Positions 11,880-24,999 of a DNA stretch of 64,000 nt are shown here, piece after piece; the stretch's first letter is position 1, and every line of letters starts with the position of its first letter. The stretch covers positions 20,333,534 through 20,397,533 of the forward strand of contig CM037874.1 in assembly GCA_021292105.1 (NCBI GenBank). Direction: 5' to 3'. The notes below the pieces were generated by a model, which had not been told where the DNA came from, did no database searches, and was given only the letters and a program-made list of their open reading frames with translations. A program made the position numbers and the translations under genes. Source of the DNA: Anadara kagoshimensis. Lineage: Eukaryota; Mollusca; Bivalvia; Arcoida; Arcidae.

Positions 11880-13080
11880 AGAAGCTGACAAAGCTATTAT
11901 CAAAAACCATAAAATTGTCTTGATTTCATGTCTGTGTTTATATGATGATTCCTTTATTTTTAATCAGAACTTAGTAAATAATGGTCATACAATTTAGAGC
12001 ATTAATTTGATTCGGATATAACTCTGTTCACAGTTTAATATATACTACATGTAAATACACATCGTCTCGATGTCCTGCAACATTATTGTTTGTACCAAAA
12101 AGATGCAGATAGGTTACATTCCCAAAAAATGTATATCTTGATTTTGACATCTCTTCGACCAAAACGAAATTTTTTTAAAGCATAAATTTGGAAGCCAATT
12201 GCATCTAAAACACCAGAGAACAAATCAAATAAATATATATTAGTAAGATGACTTTGTTCAACGAAGCAGGTTGCTTGTAAACAAATTGTTGACCCAGGTA
12301 TATTGCCAGCCGAGGCTTATATCAAGACCCTCAAAACGTTTTAAGGCCGTCAGCACAGTATTGTTGATAAGTTTGATGTCTCTGTGTCAAGGACTGCCGT
12401 GAATATATTTGACATCCCATAGTTCCATTTCCTTTCATACAATTTTGATTACACGCGTGACGGGTGTAGCTAACTAATCAGGAGGTGCTTACCCTTCCGG
12501 AGCACCCGACCTCACTTCTCTGGTGGAAGTTCACGTGTCAAACCTAACTTATCAGTTCCAAAGATTTTATTTTGCTTCTGAATTGTGATTCGGACATGGA
12601 TAAGTATGTTTGTTTCTGATGATTAGTAACAGACATTAGTAGAACGGCATCGCAATATATGAAAGATTCGAGAAAAGAGTGTTACTGATGCTTACGCCGA
12701 AAAAAGACTTAACAAAGATTATATAGTTTGTCCTTAAGGGTTTCATATATAAAGTCGCTTTATAAACGTTTATAACTGCAACACTTAATTACGCATATAT
12801 GGCCACAACCAGCAGCATTTGCTTCATGCTACAATATTTATTAGATTAAAATTTAGCTGAGAATGCTGAATTCTTAGCTAAAATGATTATTGTACCATAA
12901 TTGAAGAAACACGGGAACAATGAAAATTTAAGCTATTTTTCTAATAAGAAACTTATATTGTTATAAAACTTAATTTAATATATTTGTATGACAGTTAGAT
13001 CCACTCTGAGTTACTTGACAACAATAATATATAGATTCTATACTTGTATTTAGAATTGTGTCAAGTTCTCAAAAACCACA
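11880..13080 (+). repeat. Composite dispersed repeat, second copy containing repeat A
   Basis: The upstream block (11880-12254), repeat A (12255-12621) and a shortened downstream block (about 12630-13040) have the same order as at 4990-6680, with many substitutions and small indels. A related fragment with GATGAGGATTTCTATTACG follows at 13166-13235. Confidence 0.7.
12255..12621 (+). repeat. Repeat A, nearly full copy
   Basis: It starts at TTGTTCAACGAAGCAGGTTG and includes TTGTTGACCCAGGTATATTG, GATAAGTTTGATGTCTCTGT, GGTGCTTACCCTTCCGGAGC and ends at GGATAAGTATGTTTGTTT. It helps define the long form of the family (about 370 bp). Confidence 0.8.
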
Positions 13081-14740
13081 TTCACTTTTTCACAACAATT
13101 TAATAAAGTTTGGTCCTTTGGATTTTCAACCTCTTCAAAATGTTTGGTTTCATCATTTTTGTCAAAGAATAACTGATGAGGATTTCTATTACGAAACGGC
13201 TGTCTAGTGCTGTAAAATTAAAACTGATATAATATGTAATCATAAAGTAGAACTTGCTCACAAGTATCGTTAAATAAATTTACCCGTATATATATATATA
13301 TATAATATATGAGTGAATTGAAAGATAAATGTAAATAAATATGTACTTTCCGATATCAATGACTTCAATAATACAATGCAACAAAATGCATGAAACTGGA
13401 GTAACGCAATATGTACATATCAATTTTGATTATTATTTTTTGAATGCTGACAGACACTTCACATTACATATTATGCCAATGTTAAAGCATAAAAATCCAT
13501 GTCAAAATCACAACTCAAAATACAAATTTGAAACTTGCAAATTAAGTTGAATAAGTGAAAAAAAATCTTTAGATAAAAAATTATTGTTGGTTATGGTTTA
13601 TGAACACGGAAGGAAAGCAATTGCCAGGAAATGCTGCAAAATAATCATTAGAACAAGATAATGCAATTATTATCTCGTTAATTGATGTTTTGTATAATTT
13701 ATTTATATCTAATAATCTCTCTGTAAATCATCAAACATCCTCAACTATAGATATACATCGATAAATCCCGGATTATTCGCGTTTTGGTATAAAATATTAA
13801 TATGTCGTCCAGATGATTAACCAAGTGTTTATAAAAGCGTTTTCTGATGATTACAACATAAACATTATTGATAAGTTTAAGGTTAACAAATCATATGTAA
13901 CAAAGATATGAATATGTACATGATTTTACATGTAATATTGAACTGATTAAACGAATTAAAAAACTTTAATTCAGCCAGTTTTTTACATTCAATATTACAT
14001 AGACAAAAATTTTAAATTCTGTTTAATGTATAGTTTAAGAAAGCTCGATTTTTTGTTTCTAAACAGTGTTTTCTCAGCTTTAACAAACATACAAAAAAAT
14101 TGCAAAACTACTCGCTCCATCGGCTTAAATGTGACGTCATAATACCTTATAACAAGTATATGACATCATTAACAAAGAAACTTGAGTAATATTACAAGTG
14201 TGTAATATGAATTTTATTACATGGCTTCATTGTATGGATTGTGGGGGCGATTAACAATAAAATTTGATTATTCACCGGTATATTATATGACTGAATTGCT
14301 TCTACCAAACTGACTAGTTACCCCTATATTTTTATCTGTAAATAATTGTTACTGATTGTCAGATTGAGATGGATCTATTTGATGAATACAAATCTATAAG
14401 CCAAAATTGCTGCTAACATTTTATACAAACTCAATGTTAATGTGAAAACTAAGTTTCATTTCGCCAATGCAATTTAGAACATTTACCAACTGTAATTCAA
14501 TGTTTTTCCATTGGTTTTAATCCAAAAACGGAACAACTACTAAGCAATACAAACAAGATGAGCTAAAACATATTATGTTTTGTGAATAAATGAACAAAAC
14601 AGTGAAAATGATCTCGAAATCTTCGTGTATTGATACATCACAAACTAAATATATAGCAGTATTTTGATTTTCTCGCTTATCTTTCTACACTTCCAAGAAA
14701 AAAGTTAACGGATTTAAATATTTACATTGACTTGCCATTG
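13081..14740. other. AT-rich non-coding stretch
   Basis: A (TA)n run lies at 13289-13310. At about 13485-13560 there is a diverged minus-strand repeat A tail (CCATGTCAAAATCACAA). A TGACGTCA site sits near 14132. The open frame 13341-13550 overlaps the repeat fragment and is not supported as a gene. Confidence 0.4.
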
Positions 14741-14746
14741 CCAGTT

Positions 14747-14813
14747 TTCAAAGCTTTGACTTTGCTTTTGTGATTGTATTTGGACATGGATTAGTATGTT
14801 TGTTTTTGATTGG
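14747..14813 (+). repeat. Repeat A tail-only fragment
   Basis: Only the terminal part is present, ending in GGACATGGATTAGTATGTTTGTTTTTGAT-like sequence. Together with the truncated minus copy at 36953-37043 it shows that this tail end is the conserved terminus of the family. Confidence 0.65.
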
Positions 14814-14989
14814 ATATGTTTTTGGTTGATATATTTAATTTGTCTTTATAATTATATTTATCTAGTGTATATTTAGTCTTTTAATTTTAAATAGTTTTAC
14901 TGCGACAACAAGTACCAAAATATTTATGAAGATATAAAAAACAGTACACTGAAAAGCTTGAGAAAATTGGCCCTGAGATAATAGAAAAA

Positions 14990-16680
14990 TTCTTATCTTT
15001 TAAACAAAAAGAGAAAGGAAATAGTTCTCTTAAACGTGACTGCACACGAAGGTTGGGACTGGATAATCAATTAAATTGTAAAATTGTACATTAAAATGTC
15101 ACTTCTTATTCTTATTTCTCTGAGTTACACAGACTGACGTGACAGGCTGATGCAGATTGTTAAGTCAAATCTCGTGCACGGTTACCTTCCTGTTTCTTTT
15201 AACTGAAGATAGATCTAATAGATAGACAGATACCAGATTTATTCTATCAATAACTAATTGAAACTTTCTTCTTTTGCATCAAATAAAACATTAGATTTTT
15301 CAAAACAAATAATAACGTATTATGGTTTACTTTTTCTAAACCCATTATTGGCATCTGTTATTGAAATGTTGTAGAAGAAAACAGTGTAAATGTACTTGGC
15401 TACAGCCCATTAAAACAAAAGCATAACAAAAGGTAAATCATAAAACAAACAAGAAAAATGAAACACCTAACTAATTTGGTCTCTTTTATTCCGACAAAGT
15501 TCATATTTATAAATACCTATAAGATGAATACTAATTGTATCAAATAATATCACTTTATGATTCCCATTTTCTATTCTATAACAATTATACGCTTATTTCT
15601 AACATATATTTATTTGTTCCTTAATTTTCGTTTGGATACATTTTAAAAGTTTAGTGCAAAGAATGTTTTACTACGACAAATTTTAATAAAGTATTGAAAA
15701 ACTATAAAAAATAAAAATGAAAAATAAAAAAAAACCCAATATACAAAAAATCAAACTGATAAAACATGCCGTGTCTAAAAATAACCCGCTAAAACGTGAT
15801 TGCACATGAAAATTGTTATCCAACTACTATAATTTCAATTAAAATGTAAAAAAGTACATTGAAATGTCACTGTGTAATTCTTATTTCAATAGATTGCACA
15901 GACTGACGTGACAGGCTAATGCAGATTGTTAAGTCACAAATCACATGCATGGTTGCCTTCTTGTTTCGTTTAAAACTGGAGACAAATTCAATAGACAGAT
16001 AGCAGACGTTATCTATCAGTCACTAATTGCAACTTTTCTATCCAACGAAACAACCAAGATTCAAAAGAAATAATGGTCTTTTGAACCTTACTGTCATATA
16101 TATTAATGTTTTGGATTTTTGAATAAGGTATTCAAAATTATAAAAATAAATTATAAAAATTATAAAATAATAAAATGACACTACTAATGACTTTAATTTT
16201 GTTAAAATAAATCAAATCAAGCGAACAAACTAATCCATGTCAAAATCACAATCAAGAAGTAAAGTAAAAACTTTGAAACGGCCAAATTAGGTTGAACACG
16301 TGAACTTTCACCAGCAGAGAAGTGAGGTCACTGACATTTGCAAATACATAGCGAAAGCCAACGCAACCAAGAACACGATAAATAAAGGTAATCTTCAAAA
16401 ACAAATAAACTAATCAACGTCCAAAGTAAATGATAAAACATAACAAGTCAACGACCTTACTAATATGGTTTCTATTATTTTAAAAACCTTCCTAAACACA
16501 GATATAAGAACAAAGTTCGTGTTTGAACTGCAAATAACTACACAATAAATACTAATTGTATGAAATTATGTCACTGTGTGATTCCTATTTTCTAGGATTA
16601 TATAGACTAATGTGACAGGTTAATACGTTAAATCACACACATGATTACAACCTTGTATCTGGTAATTGACAGAATTGATA
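14990..16680 (+). repeat. Three diverged direct repeats, about 0.75-kb spacing
   Basis: Blocks around 15020-15255, 15785-16030 and 16555-16680 share CACAGACTGACGTGACAGGC (third copy diverged: ATAGACTAATGTGACAGG), a GCAGATTGTTAAGTCA block and a following TTGCCTTC/CTTGTATC block. A minus-strand repeat A fragment (16229-16322) lies between the second and third. No open frame of note. Confidence 0.6.
16229..16322 (-). repeat. Repeat A partial copy
   Basis: It contains AACAAACTAATCCATGTC, AAGTAAAAACTTTGAAAC and ACACGTGAACTTTCACCAG in the reverse orientation of the family, then stops at GAAGTGAGGTCA. Confidence 0.7.
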
Positions 16681-17259
16681 TTATCATATACAACAGGGGT
16701 CATAATGTTGTATTTCTGGTATAATTTTAAAAAATCCATGTGAAAAGGAAATTGGAACATTTTATGTAAAATTATTTAATCAGGCGACATGCATTGATCC
16801 GTGTTAAACTAGATAGTTTTGAGGAAAATAGATCAGAGCAAATTACAGTTTATTAGATAAATGTACACGAAACATCAGAGTAAGGTTATACTATTATCTT
16901 TAAAGGGTTTCTTTTTTTAACATAGATTGATATGTTTGTTTTTGATTTGAAAAAAAGTAAAGATCTTTAATGCAAGGGTTGTCTATCTATTACGATCCTC
17001 ACAACGTATACATTTTTATGAATTATGCCTGTTGTTAGATTATTGGTTTGGTTTTTATGAACATTTAGAGTTATTTGAAGCGTTTTCGGGTTCTTTAGTA
17101 TAAATTGAGTTGAATTACTAGGATCAACCTTTTGTTATACAATCACAATATTTGAAGTACATACTTTTGATATTATGCACGGTGTCTATCTATGTTGCTA
17201 TTATTCCGTCTTATCTATATAAAAGACACACATACCGGTTCATATTCAAATTACCATGC

Positions 17260-17345
17260 AAAAAAGTAAAATGGTAAATTTGAACATACACCAGAGAAGT
17301 GAGGCCGGGTGATCCGGAAGGATGTTTAGTTTCACGTGGCGTTTG
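17260..17345 (-). repeat. Repeat A core fragment
   Basis: A short degenerate copy with ACCAGAGAAGTGAGGCCGGG and TGATCCGGAAGGAT. The flanks to about 18,240 are AT-rich with no supported feature except a (CA)n tract at 18140-18168. Confidence 0.6.
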
Positions 17346-18139
17346 TTGTTTCTTGTACTTGTTCGATTTTCAGTGTATAAATTTATAGTTTTTATTGATG
17401 AATCATCAATTAGTGACGTAGCCTCTGAAACAACGGGACTTTAAATACTGGATATTTAATATAATATCGGAGCAAAATCTATTCTTCAAAATATCTAGTA
17501 TATGGAAAACCCAACACAAGCCAATAACACTGCCTTATATTACAAATCAAACAAATGCATATGTACTATTGCCGTTAGACGTTTAGGTGAAATAAACCAA
17601 ATTTGAAGCGAGAACAACAAACACTGATAAATCAATTATTTATGCTGGCATAACTTTTCCCAAAGGGATTGCAATTGGTGCTCAATGGAAATGGAAACAG
17701 TAAACATTAAATATAAATTTCATACATTTTGTTTTTTATTTCTTTTTTGTCTTCTTTATTTCAGTTATTCACTAGTACCAAATTCTATTTTATCTTTTAT
17801 ATCACATAAATTGTAATAAAAGAGTGTAAGAAAATCGTTTATTTTAATCGATTGCAATTTAGCTCATACAACATGGACAGCGCACATGAATTATTTTGCA
17901 ATTGATTATATATTTTTTCTACGGAAGTCATGCAGAGACAAAACATATTAAAACACTTTGACATATTTGATCCTTTCGTTAATACACCATTATAAAACAG
18001 TCATGAAATCTAATCAATGCAAAAAACATTTCTTTACATTAGGGCAGTAAATTGCGCTGCTTGGCCATAAATAATTGCTAGAACTAGTTTTGTAAGCCAA
18101 AATATCTTTCTGTTTTATCACCCCTAAAGCAATTGTAGT

Positions 18140-18168
18140 ACACACACACACACACGCACACACACCAA
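18140..18168. repeat. (CA)n microsatellite
   Basis: An alternating CA run interrupted once by a G. Confidence 0.85.
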
Positions 18169-18257
18169 TGTTTTTAACATTGAAGTACATTGTGCCAATG
18201 TAACATTTACCATAGATATATATATTTAATACAAACCGTATTTATAAATAAGGCAAC

Positions 18258-18427
18258 ATTACACGTGGCGGGTGTAGCTAGCTTAACAGGATATGCTTAC
18301 CCTTCCGGAGCGACCGGCCTCATTTCCCTAGTGGAAGTTCACGTGTCTAACCTGACTTGTCAGTTCCAAGTTTTTACTTTGCTTCTGGATTGTGATTTGA
18401 ACATGGATTAGTATGTTTGTTTTTGAC
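18258..18427 (+). repeat. Repeat A, well-preserved 3-prime half
   Basis: It runs from TACACGTGGCGGGTGTAGC through CTTACCCTTCCGGAGC and GTGGAAGTTCACGTGTC to the terminal ATGTTTGTTTTTGA. The overlapping open frame (18190-18411) is a translation of the repeat. Confidence 0.85.
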
Positions 18428-20106
18428 ATATACATCCATCCATCAACTAATTTTTAACATTCAAACACATTACGTCAGTGAAATATCAACCAATGGACAT
18501 ATATTTTATGAAGAAGTAGTTGTACATGAAACAATGTCTGACTGACAAATAATCTACGCTCGGTTAATATCGTTTCAATTACATTCAACAATCTACTATT
18601 CTACCACTTAAGATTGATGTCCTTTGACCTCAATGGGTTTGTCTTTTCTTCTCTTCTCTCGTTTGGCTGATTGTTTCTAACTCGTAGTGCTTGTTCCAAT
18701 TACTTAATATTGTGTCTGGGTTTTAAATTTGACCGTGTTAGCTGCTGCTGAATAAATGTTTTTTTAGCTACTAAGTTTTTATTTTACTTTGAGATTGTGA
18801 TTTGAACATGGGTCAGTAGGTTCGTTTTTTGGTTCTATAATTTAGTTGACAGATAGATATTCAAGTACTTTAACGAAGTAATAATAATTGTCATTGTAAT
18901 TTCATTTAAATTATCTTTCTTGAAATTGATTCACATTTGACCGATCAAAATGACTATTACCATGTAATTAACACATGAATTGTTTATCTAAATACTGAAT
19001 CCATGTGCGAATGTAAACATCAACCTAGTAAACCTTTCAGTGACATCGTTAAACTTTTGCTTTGAAATTGTTCTTTTCATCGTAGATTATTTGTTTAACA
19101 AGTTGTAAATATTTTGTGTGCTTCAGTAATCAAGCAGATTGTTTTATGATCTAATTATAGACAACATAGTGTTTTATCGACATCTTTACGTGTGATATGA
19201 GTTTTTTATCCCTTAATTCGTGTTTGATAATCGCTTTTTAATTAACGCGCTTCAATACACAATTTTTTTTCATACAGATAAAAGCATGTTAAAATCGAAC
19301 CAATAAATTGGAATCTATATGATCCCAATAAAGCATTGCGTGACACCAATATCACCAATATGAAATAATTATGCATGTATAAACAGAACTTTGCTGTAGC
19401 AAACTACGGTAAAAGGAATGTACTGTTGCTAGAAAATCGCTCAAGCTATACTGGATGTATCATAGCCAAATCAAACAATCTAATAAATTCCTTCATGATA
19501 AATTGCAATACAAAAATTGTTTTTAAAAAACACTAAATAAATAAGAAAACATCTAAAAAGAAAGAAATTGCGACTCGGTCAGTTTGACAACTCAATTGCA
19601 GTATACACAGTTCAAATAAGAAAGTAAAATGCATTTATCCAAGTGCAAGATTCAAATACTAAAACTTGAAATCTAGCCTCAAAAGCTCCGATGCACAAGA
19701 CAGGATATTATCTTTAGGTAATATGCGTATTTATTAAACCCGTGATAAAATTAACAAGGTTTGACTTACTGATATATTTTCCTTGCGTCATATGGATTAA
19801 AATTGCGATTTTGGACATCGTTTTGACCACACAGTCACAGTATACACAGCTCAATCGAGACAACACATCGATGATTTAATGCCCCTTTGCCCTACAATGT
19901 GGTAATAAAATATAAAAAAACTACTTAATCCTCTTACTCTTTATTTCCTATACAAACTAAATAATATTATGTACGTCACTTCCGGTTTTTGCACACCCAA
20001 CCTACCAAAAGGAGAAATCACCGTTTTTCAATAGTTGTAAGATTTTTTTTCATGTTAAAAAGGTAAAACTATTTTAAAACATAATTTTCTACGAAAAAAA
20101 CTTTTA
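18428..20106. other. AT-rich non-coding stretch
   Basis: A diverged repeat A tail lies at about 18770-18830 (GATTGTGATTTGAACATGG). The rest shows no domain-bearing frame. Confidence 0.4.
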
Positions 20107-20178
20107 TTGTATAACCTTTCAAAATTGAATCATCAAAGCCTGCTGTCAAATCTGAAATTTGTATATGCAATGCAGGTG

Positions 20179-20334
20179 TACTTAGTGGAAAACTTAAGAC
20201 ACCCATTTCACGTAATCATCTCTGCTGGTGGGGTAAAAATCTACGAGGGTGTCTTCAAACCAGGGATGCAATACATAGTATTGTCAAGTAAACGTTGTTC
20301 ACAAAACTCTGCTTCTGAAATTTTAAATTTTTAA
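20179..20334 (+). CDS. Weak candidate small ORF, unrecognised
   Basis: From an internal ATG at about 20173-20179 the frame reads MQVYLVENLRHPFHV and onward to a stop at 20334. The composition looks somewhat more protein-like than neighbouring frames (alternating hydrophobic and polar residues, GGVKIYEG). I recognise no family, and no splice sites or transcript evidence can be judged here. It may equally be a chance frame. Confidence 0.12.
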   Translation, partial: YLVENLRHPFHVIISAGGVKIYEGVFKPGMQYIVLSSKRCSQNSASEILNF

Positions 20335-21408
20335 AAGTTTCTAAAAAAAACCTAAGCTATGCTTTATCGTTCTTAGATTGATTTAGGAAAATACAATTAG
20401 GTATATTTTTCTCATTTCAACATCTTGAGCATTGCCACAGTTTTGTTTCCATAACGACATTTTAGTTTTACAAAATTAAAACTGATCCGGTTATCATAAA
20501 TAGATTTTACCTTGAGATGTTTTCACGGCAATTTATAGACCCTACTGTTAAACTTTCGCCATGCCAGTACTTTTGTTTGAATGGTGATGCAACCTTAGAT
20601 TTCTTTCTCTTTTTACCCAGTTAAAACATTTTATTGAGTTTTTGATAGACTATTTATATAATGTCTAGAAATGAAATCTCTTATTTCTTTTGATATTGTA
20701 TCTTTTCCCAATGTCTAAACCCCATGACAATTATAAGCAGGAAACAGACTGGTTCCAAAATAATGGCATTGTAGGTGGTTTAGTTTTTTAAACGCGTTTA
20801 TGGAATAATTACTCTGTATCAGCATGTCCAGCAGACGATATACGTGATCTGCAAACATAATGTTGTTTCTCTTCCAAGGACGTAGTCAGAATTTAATACA
20901 ATTTTACTGTTGTATAATTTATAGATTTGCCATTTTGTAGAGATTGTTTTCTCTTAATGTTAATAAGATACGACATGTAATAAATCCACAAGATGCGGGT
21001 ACTTTAGACAATTTTTTAACAGTAAATGTCTCGAATAACAAATATGGTTCACCATAGAACCGTTCAATCTTTGGTCCTTCAACTGTAACAGAATGAAATA
21101 GACCGATACAAGCTAAGTTAACACAAATTTGGAAGGATGACATGTTCAACTTCTTGTAGTTCTTCTAAATTGTGTTGCTGTATTTTGCAGCATTTTGAAT
21201 AGCAAGGTTTAAAAGAATATTAAAGTATCTATTAACCCAAATTACTATTACCGAAAACGATTTTCTTTCTTAGAAAACACCATCGACAGGTGAAAACATG
21301 TCAATTATGAAAATACCGTGAGCGTTAGCATTTACTGCTTATTCTAACTATCGGGTCAGATGTTTTACACCTATCAGGTCAGTGAAATGTAATGTTATAA
21401 ATGAAATA
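20335..21408. other. AT-rich non-coding stretch
   Basis: It contains a minus-strand open frame (20919-21149) with no recognised domain. I see no repeat signature. Confidence 0.35.
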
Positions 21409-21587
21409 CAGTCAAACCTGTCTATAAAGGCCAGCCAAGGGAACCAGTAAAAGTGGCCTTTATGGACAGGTGGCCTTTATAAACAGGTTCAAATTATATG
21501 AATAAATAACAATTGGGATATAATTCTGCTGGCCTTTATAAGCAGGTGGTCACTATATAGAGGTGGCCTTTTAGGCAGGTTGGACTG
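21409..21587. mobile_element. MITE with pogo/Tigger-like ends
   Basis: The left end CAGTCAAACCTG matches the complement of the right end CAGTCCAACCTG at 11 of 12 bases. The left side is preceded by TA. GGCCTTTATA-type strings are repeated inside in both orientations. Ends starting CAGT and flanked by TA are typical of pogo/Tigger elements, so this is probably a 179-bp non-autonomous relative. Others lie at 26485-26638 and 53171-53348. Confidence 0.65.
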
Positions 21588-21741
21588 CATATAACAAAAA
21601 TAAGAATGCAACAGTTCTTAAACTTAACAGAACCACTTTTAAAATGTAAATATCTTCGGGGTATTCATCTTGTCGGTCACTATACATTTTCAATGCATTC
21701 AATTAGCTAATAATAAGCTACTAGACGCCCCATACTCTAGG

Positions 21742-21742
<1 letters not shown>

Positions 21743-21781
<39 letters not shown>
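21743..21781. repeat. (TA)n microsatellite
   Basis: An uninterrupted alternating TA run. Confidence 0.9.
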
Positions 21782-21784
<3 letters not shown>

Positions 21785-21787
21785 CTT

Positions 21788-24265
21788 AGAGCTAAAAAGA
21801 ATGCGTTTGACAAAAGCAAGAACAAATGCTTTAACAAGAAAACGATAAAACAAAATAAGAACAATAAAAATAGAAATACATACGAAAACACAAACAATTA
21901 AAGAAAGAGTTGAGTAATGATGTTTCACGTCCCAGTCAAGAATGTTTTACTTATAGCAAGACGTCGCCAGTTATACTCGAACCAACGATCTCCCACTTAC
22001 AGAGCCAGCACTCTACCAACTGAGCTACCGCAGTGGTCCCATAACCTAGATTATATATAAAGAGGGAGGTAAATACAATGAGTTTGACAAAAGCAAGAAC
22101 AAATTATAACATGCTTAAATTAAAAAAACGATAAAACAGAATAAGAACAATAAAAATATAAATACATACAAAGACACAAACAATAAAAGAAAGACATAGA
22201 AAAACAAAAACATGGTTTCAAAATAAAAAACGGTATTTCTCTAAAGAAATTGATAATAGAGTGCATTTTACATTTGACTAGGGGTTAATTAATCAATCTG
22301 GTATCTGAGTGACAGTTTCAATTCTGGGATGGCATAAGCAGCGCAGCGCATCTATAGAGGTTACGTTTGTAATTGTCATTTAGCCTAAAACTACGTCTGG
22401 GTCTTGTGTCTTATTTAAAGTAGGTTAAATGAATTCTGTGTTACACTTATTGGAAACTTGTGTATATATACATATATGTTCCTGGATCCTTTTCTATATT
22501 TCTATATGATTGCATGATTGTATATTGAATTATATGTTGTATGTATTGTATTTTGAATACACATGTATATATATATATATATTTGAAAATATGATCAGAT
22601 GATTTTGTGTCATTTTTTTAGAATTAGTTTTTATTCAAGTATTTAGCAACAACATCATAATAATATGTATCAGAATATCATAAAAATGATTTGTTTTCAA
22701 TGCGAGTGACATACTATTCTGAAGGTGTAGTCCAAGACCGAGAGAAATACGTTATGTAGTTACAGTACAGATTCGTCGAAAATTAAACACTAAGCTAACA
22801 AAAAGGAGTCAATGATATGTTGTCGGAATATGGAGTGATAGTTGCAAGAAAGCTACTGACTAATAGGTAACAGAATAAGAACAAAAAACATATAAATTCA
22901 TACGAAAACTCAAACAAAAAAAGAAGAAAGTCATTGAAAATCAAAAACAAAAGCAGCGCAGTGTATCTATCATATACATGTAGTGATATTGGTTAAATTT
23001 GTAATTGTCATTTAGCCTAAAACTACGTCTGGGTCTTGTGTCTTATTTAAAGATTCTGAGATGACATAAGCAGCGCAGTGCATCTGTCATTTAGTGATAT
23101 AGGTTACATTTGTAATTTTCATTAAGCCTAAAACTACGTCTGGGTCTTGTGTCTTATTTAAAGTAGGTTAATGACAAGGGTAAAATGAATTGTGTTAAAA
23201 ATTATATTCTTATTAAAATCTTGTGCATATGTAGATACATTGTATATAGAATATTGAAAATTACATGCTGTAGTGACGAGACCGAAATGTTTAATGTAAA
23301 TTTCAGATTTGGAACACATGAGATGATTTTGTGTGAAATTAAAAAGTTTATCTCCAAGTATTTAGCATTATTGTTTTGTAATATATGACTTGGTTTCAAT
23401 CCGAGTCAAGACATAGATTCTTTCCTATTTGGCTTGAAGGACGAACCCTTAAGTATATTTAACTTGTGTTTTTTGATTATCAGAAAGTATATTTACTCTT
23501 GTAAATACAGAAATGTTATCCCTACAATTTCAGGCGCAGTTGAATCTATAAAGTATTACAGAAATTTGAAATATATTCCCTTTATTTACTCCCCGCGACA
23601 AAACAGGAAACAATAACACAAAAATGGGAAAGTATCAAACTAATATTTGATTGAAATATAATTTTGCATATATGTTATTTTTGATTGCTTTGTATTTGCA
23701 ATGTATATTTAATGTGTAAAATAGAAATTACATGTAACAGTATGAATGATCTGAATAAAAATATGAAAGACAAAAAAAAGACATAGAAAAGCAATATCAT
23801 GATTTCAAAATAAAAAAGATAGTTTCACAATATAAAATTATATAAAAGTGCATTTAACATTTGACTAGGGGCTATTAGTCAATCTGGTATCCAAGTTACA
23901 GTTTCAATCACAGATTCTAAGATGACATATGCAGCGCAGTGTATCACTATTGTGATAAAGGTTATATTTATAATTGTCATTTAGCCTAAAACTGCGTCTG
24001 GGTCTTGTGTCTAATTTAAAGAAGGTTAATGATGACTAAAATGAATAGTATGTTGAAAATTATATATTTATTGGAATATTGTGTATATGTAGTAGACACA
24101 TTGTATATAGATAATTGAAAATAACATACTGTCGTGACGAAACCTAAAAAGTTTAATGTAAATCTCAGATTTGGAACAACATGATTAGATAATTTTGTCT
24201 TTTTTAAAATAAGCTTTTATTCAAATATTTAGCATCACCATCCTGTAAAGTGTATTAGAATATTA
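21788..24265 (+). repeat. Cluster of diverged long tandem repeats
   Basis: The landmark CCTAAAACTACGTCTGGGT recurs near 22385, 23017 and 23129, and as CCTAAAACTGCGTCTGGGT near 23984. Each is preceded by GCAGCGCAG and followed by CTTGTGTCT-A-TTTAAAG. A second landmark, GTTTGACAAAAGCAAGAACA, occurs at about 21806 and 22082, with TTTGACTAGGGG at about 22275 and 23862. Units differ in length and carry insertions. The open frames inside match no family. Confidence 0.7.
21965..22030 (-). repeat. tRNA-derived SINE head, degenerate
   Basis: On the minus strand an A-box region GCGGTAGCTCAGTTGGTAGAG is followed by GTGGGAGATCGTTGGTTCGAG. It resembles the head of the SINE at 60096. The acceptor stem does not pair and no T-stem closes, so it is not a functional tRNA gene. 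Confidence 0.6.
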
Positions 24266-24332
24266 GATAAAGAGTCGATATTAATGGGATTATCTGAACA
24301 ACAGAGAAAATTACAACGAAATACAGTTACAG

Positions 24333-24520
24333 TACAGATCTGTCGAATGTTAAGCACTAAACTACCGAAAACGGTTCAAGTATATGCTCTTGATATCGAG
24401 AGCTTCTGGTCGGAAACCTATCCAAAGGAAGTTAACATCTGCCGAAAAACTTTACATTGACCGGAATGAGAAGTCGATTCGGCATTAATTCGTTGGCTTA
24501 GTATTTGCACGAGGTTTGGT
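24333..24520. mobile_element. Family T MITE pieces in inverted arrangement
   Basis: A left part TACAGATCTGTCGAATGTTA (24333 on) is followed by an inverted piece near 24470-24515 whose complement reads CTAAGCCAACGAATTAATGC, close to the family string CTAAGCTAACGAATTAGTRC. It looks like a rearranged or foldback copy. Confidence 0.5.
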
Positions 24521-24742
24521 TACTTTCTTTTCGAACAAAAAGTTGTCAGTCAGTTATTTTTAACAGGTTTAGAAATAAATAAATTTCCGGCGACAAAAAC
24601 TACAAAACCAAAAAAAACTTGCACTTGATAACAGCCAAAGAAACTAATCAAGAACACTTCACAAGTACAAAAACAGGACAAGATAAATACAAATTGGAAC
24701 CACAATTAAAGTAATTATGGTGACCACAGCGATCCTATTTGT

Positions 24743-24993
24743 TCGTTGATACGTTCGATGTCTCTGTGTTCAGGATTAATTTGGATATATTTGACGCCCC
24801 ATAGTTCTATGTTCTCTCGCTCAATTTTGTTTACACACGTGGCGGTTGTAGAGGGGTGCTTACCCTTCCAGAGCATCCGGCCTCACTTCCCTGGTGGAAG
24901 TTCCACGTATTTAACCTAGCTTGTCAGTTTCAAAGTTTTTACTATGCTACTGGATTGTGATTCGGACATGGATTAGTATGTTTGTTTTTGATT
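24743..24993 (+). repeat. Repeat A, near-complete copy with a short internal deletion
   Basis: It contains TTCGATGTCTCTGTGTTCAG, CACACGTGGCGG, GGTGCTTACCCTTCCAGAGC and ends ATGTTTGTTTTTGAT. The usual AGCTAGCTAAACAGGA part is shortened. Confidence 0.8.
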
Positions 24994-24999
24994 TAACAA

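Noticed and set aside
21965..22030. tRNA gene on the minus strand
   Set aside because: The T-arm and acceptor stem are not closed; it is a degenerate SINE head.
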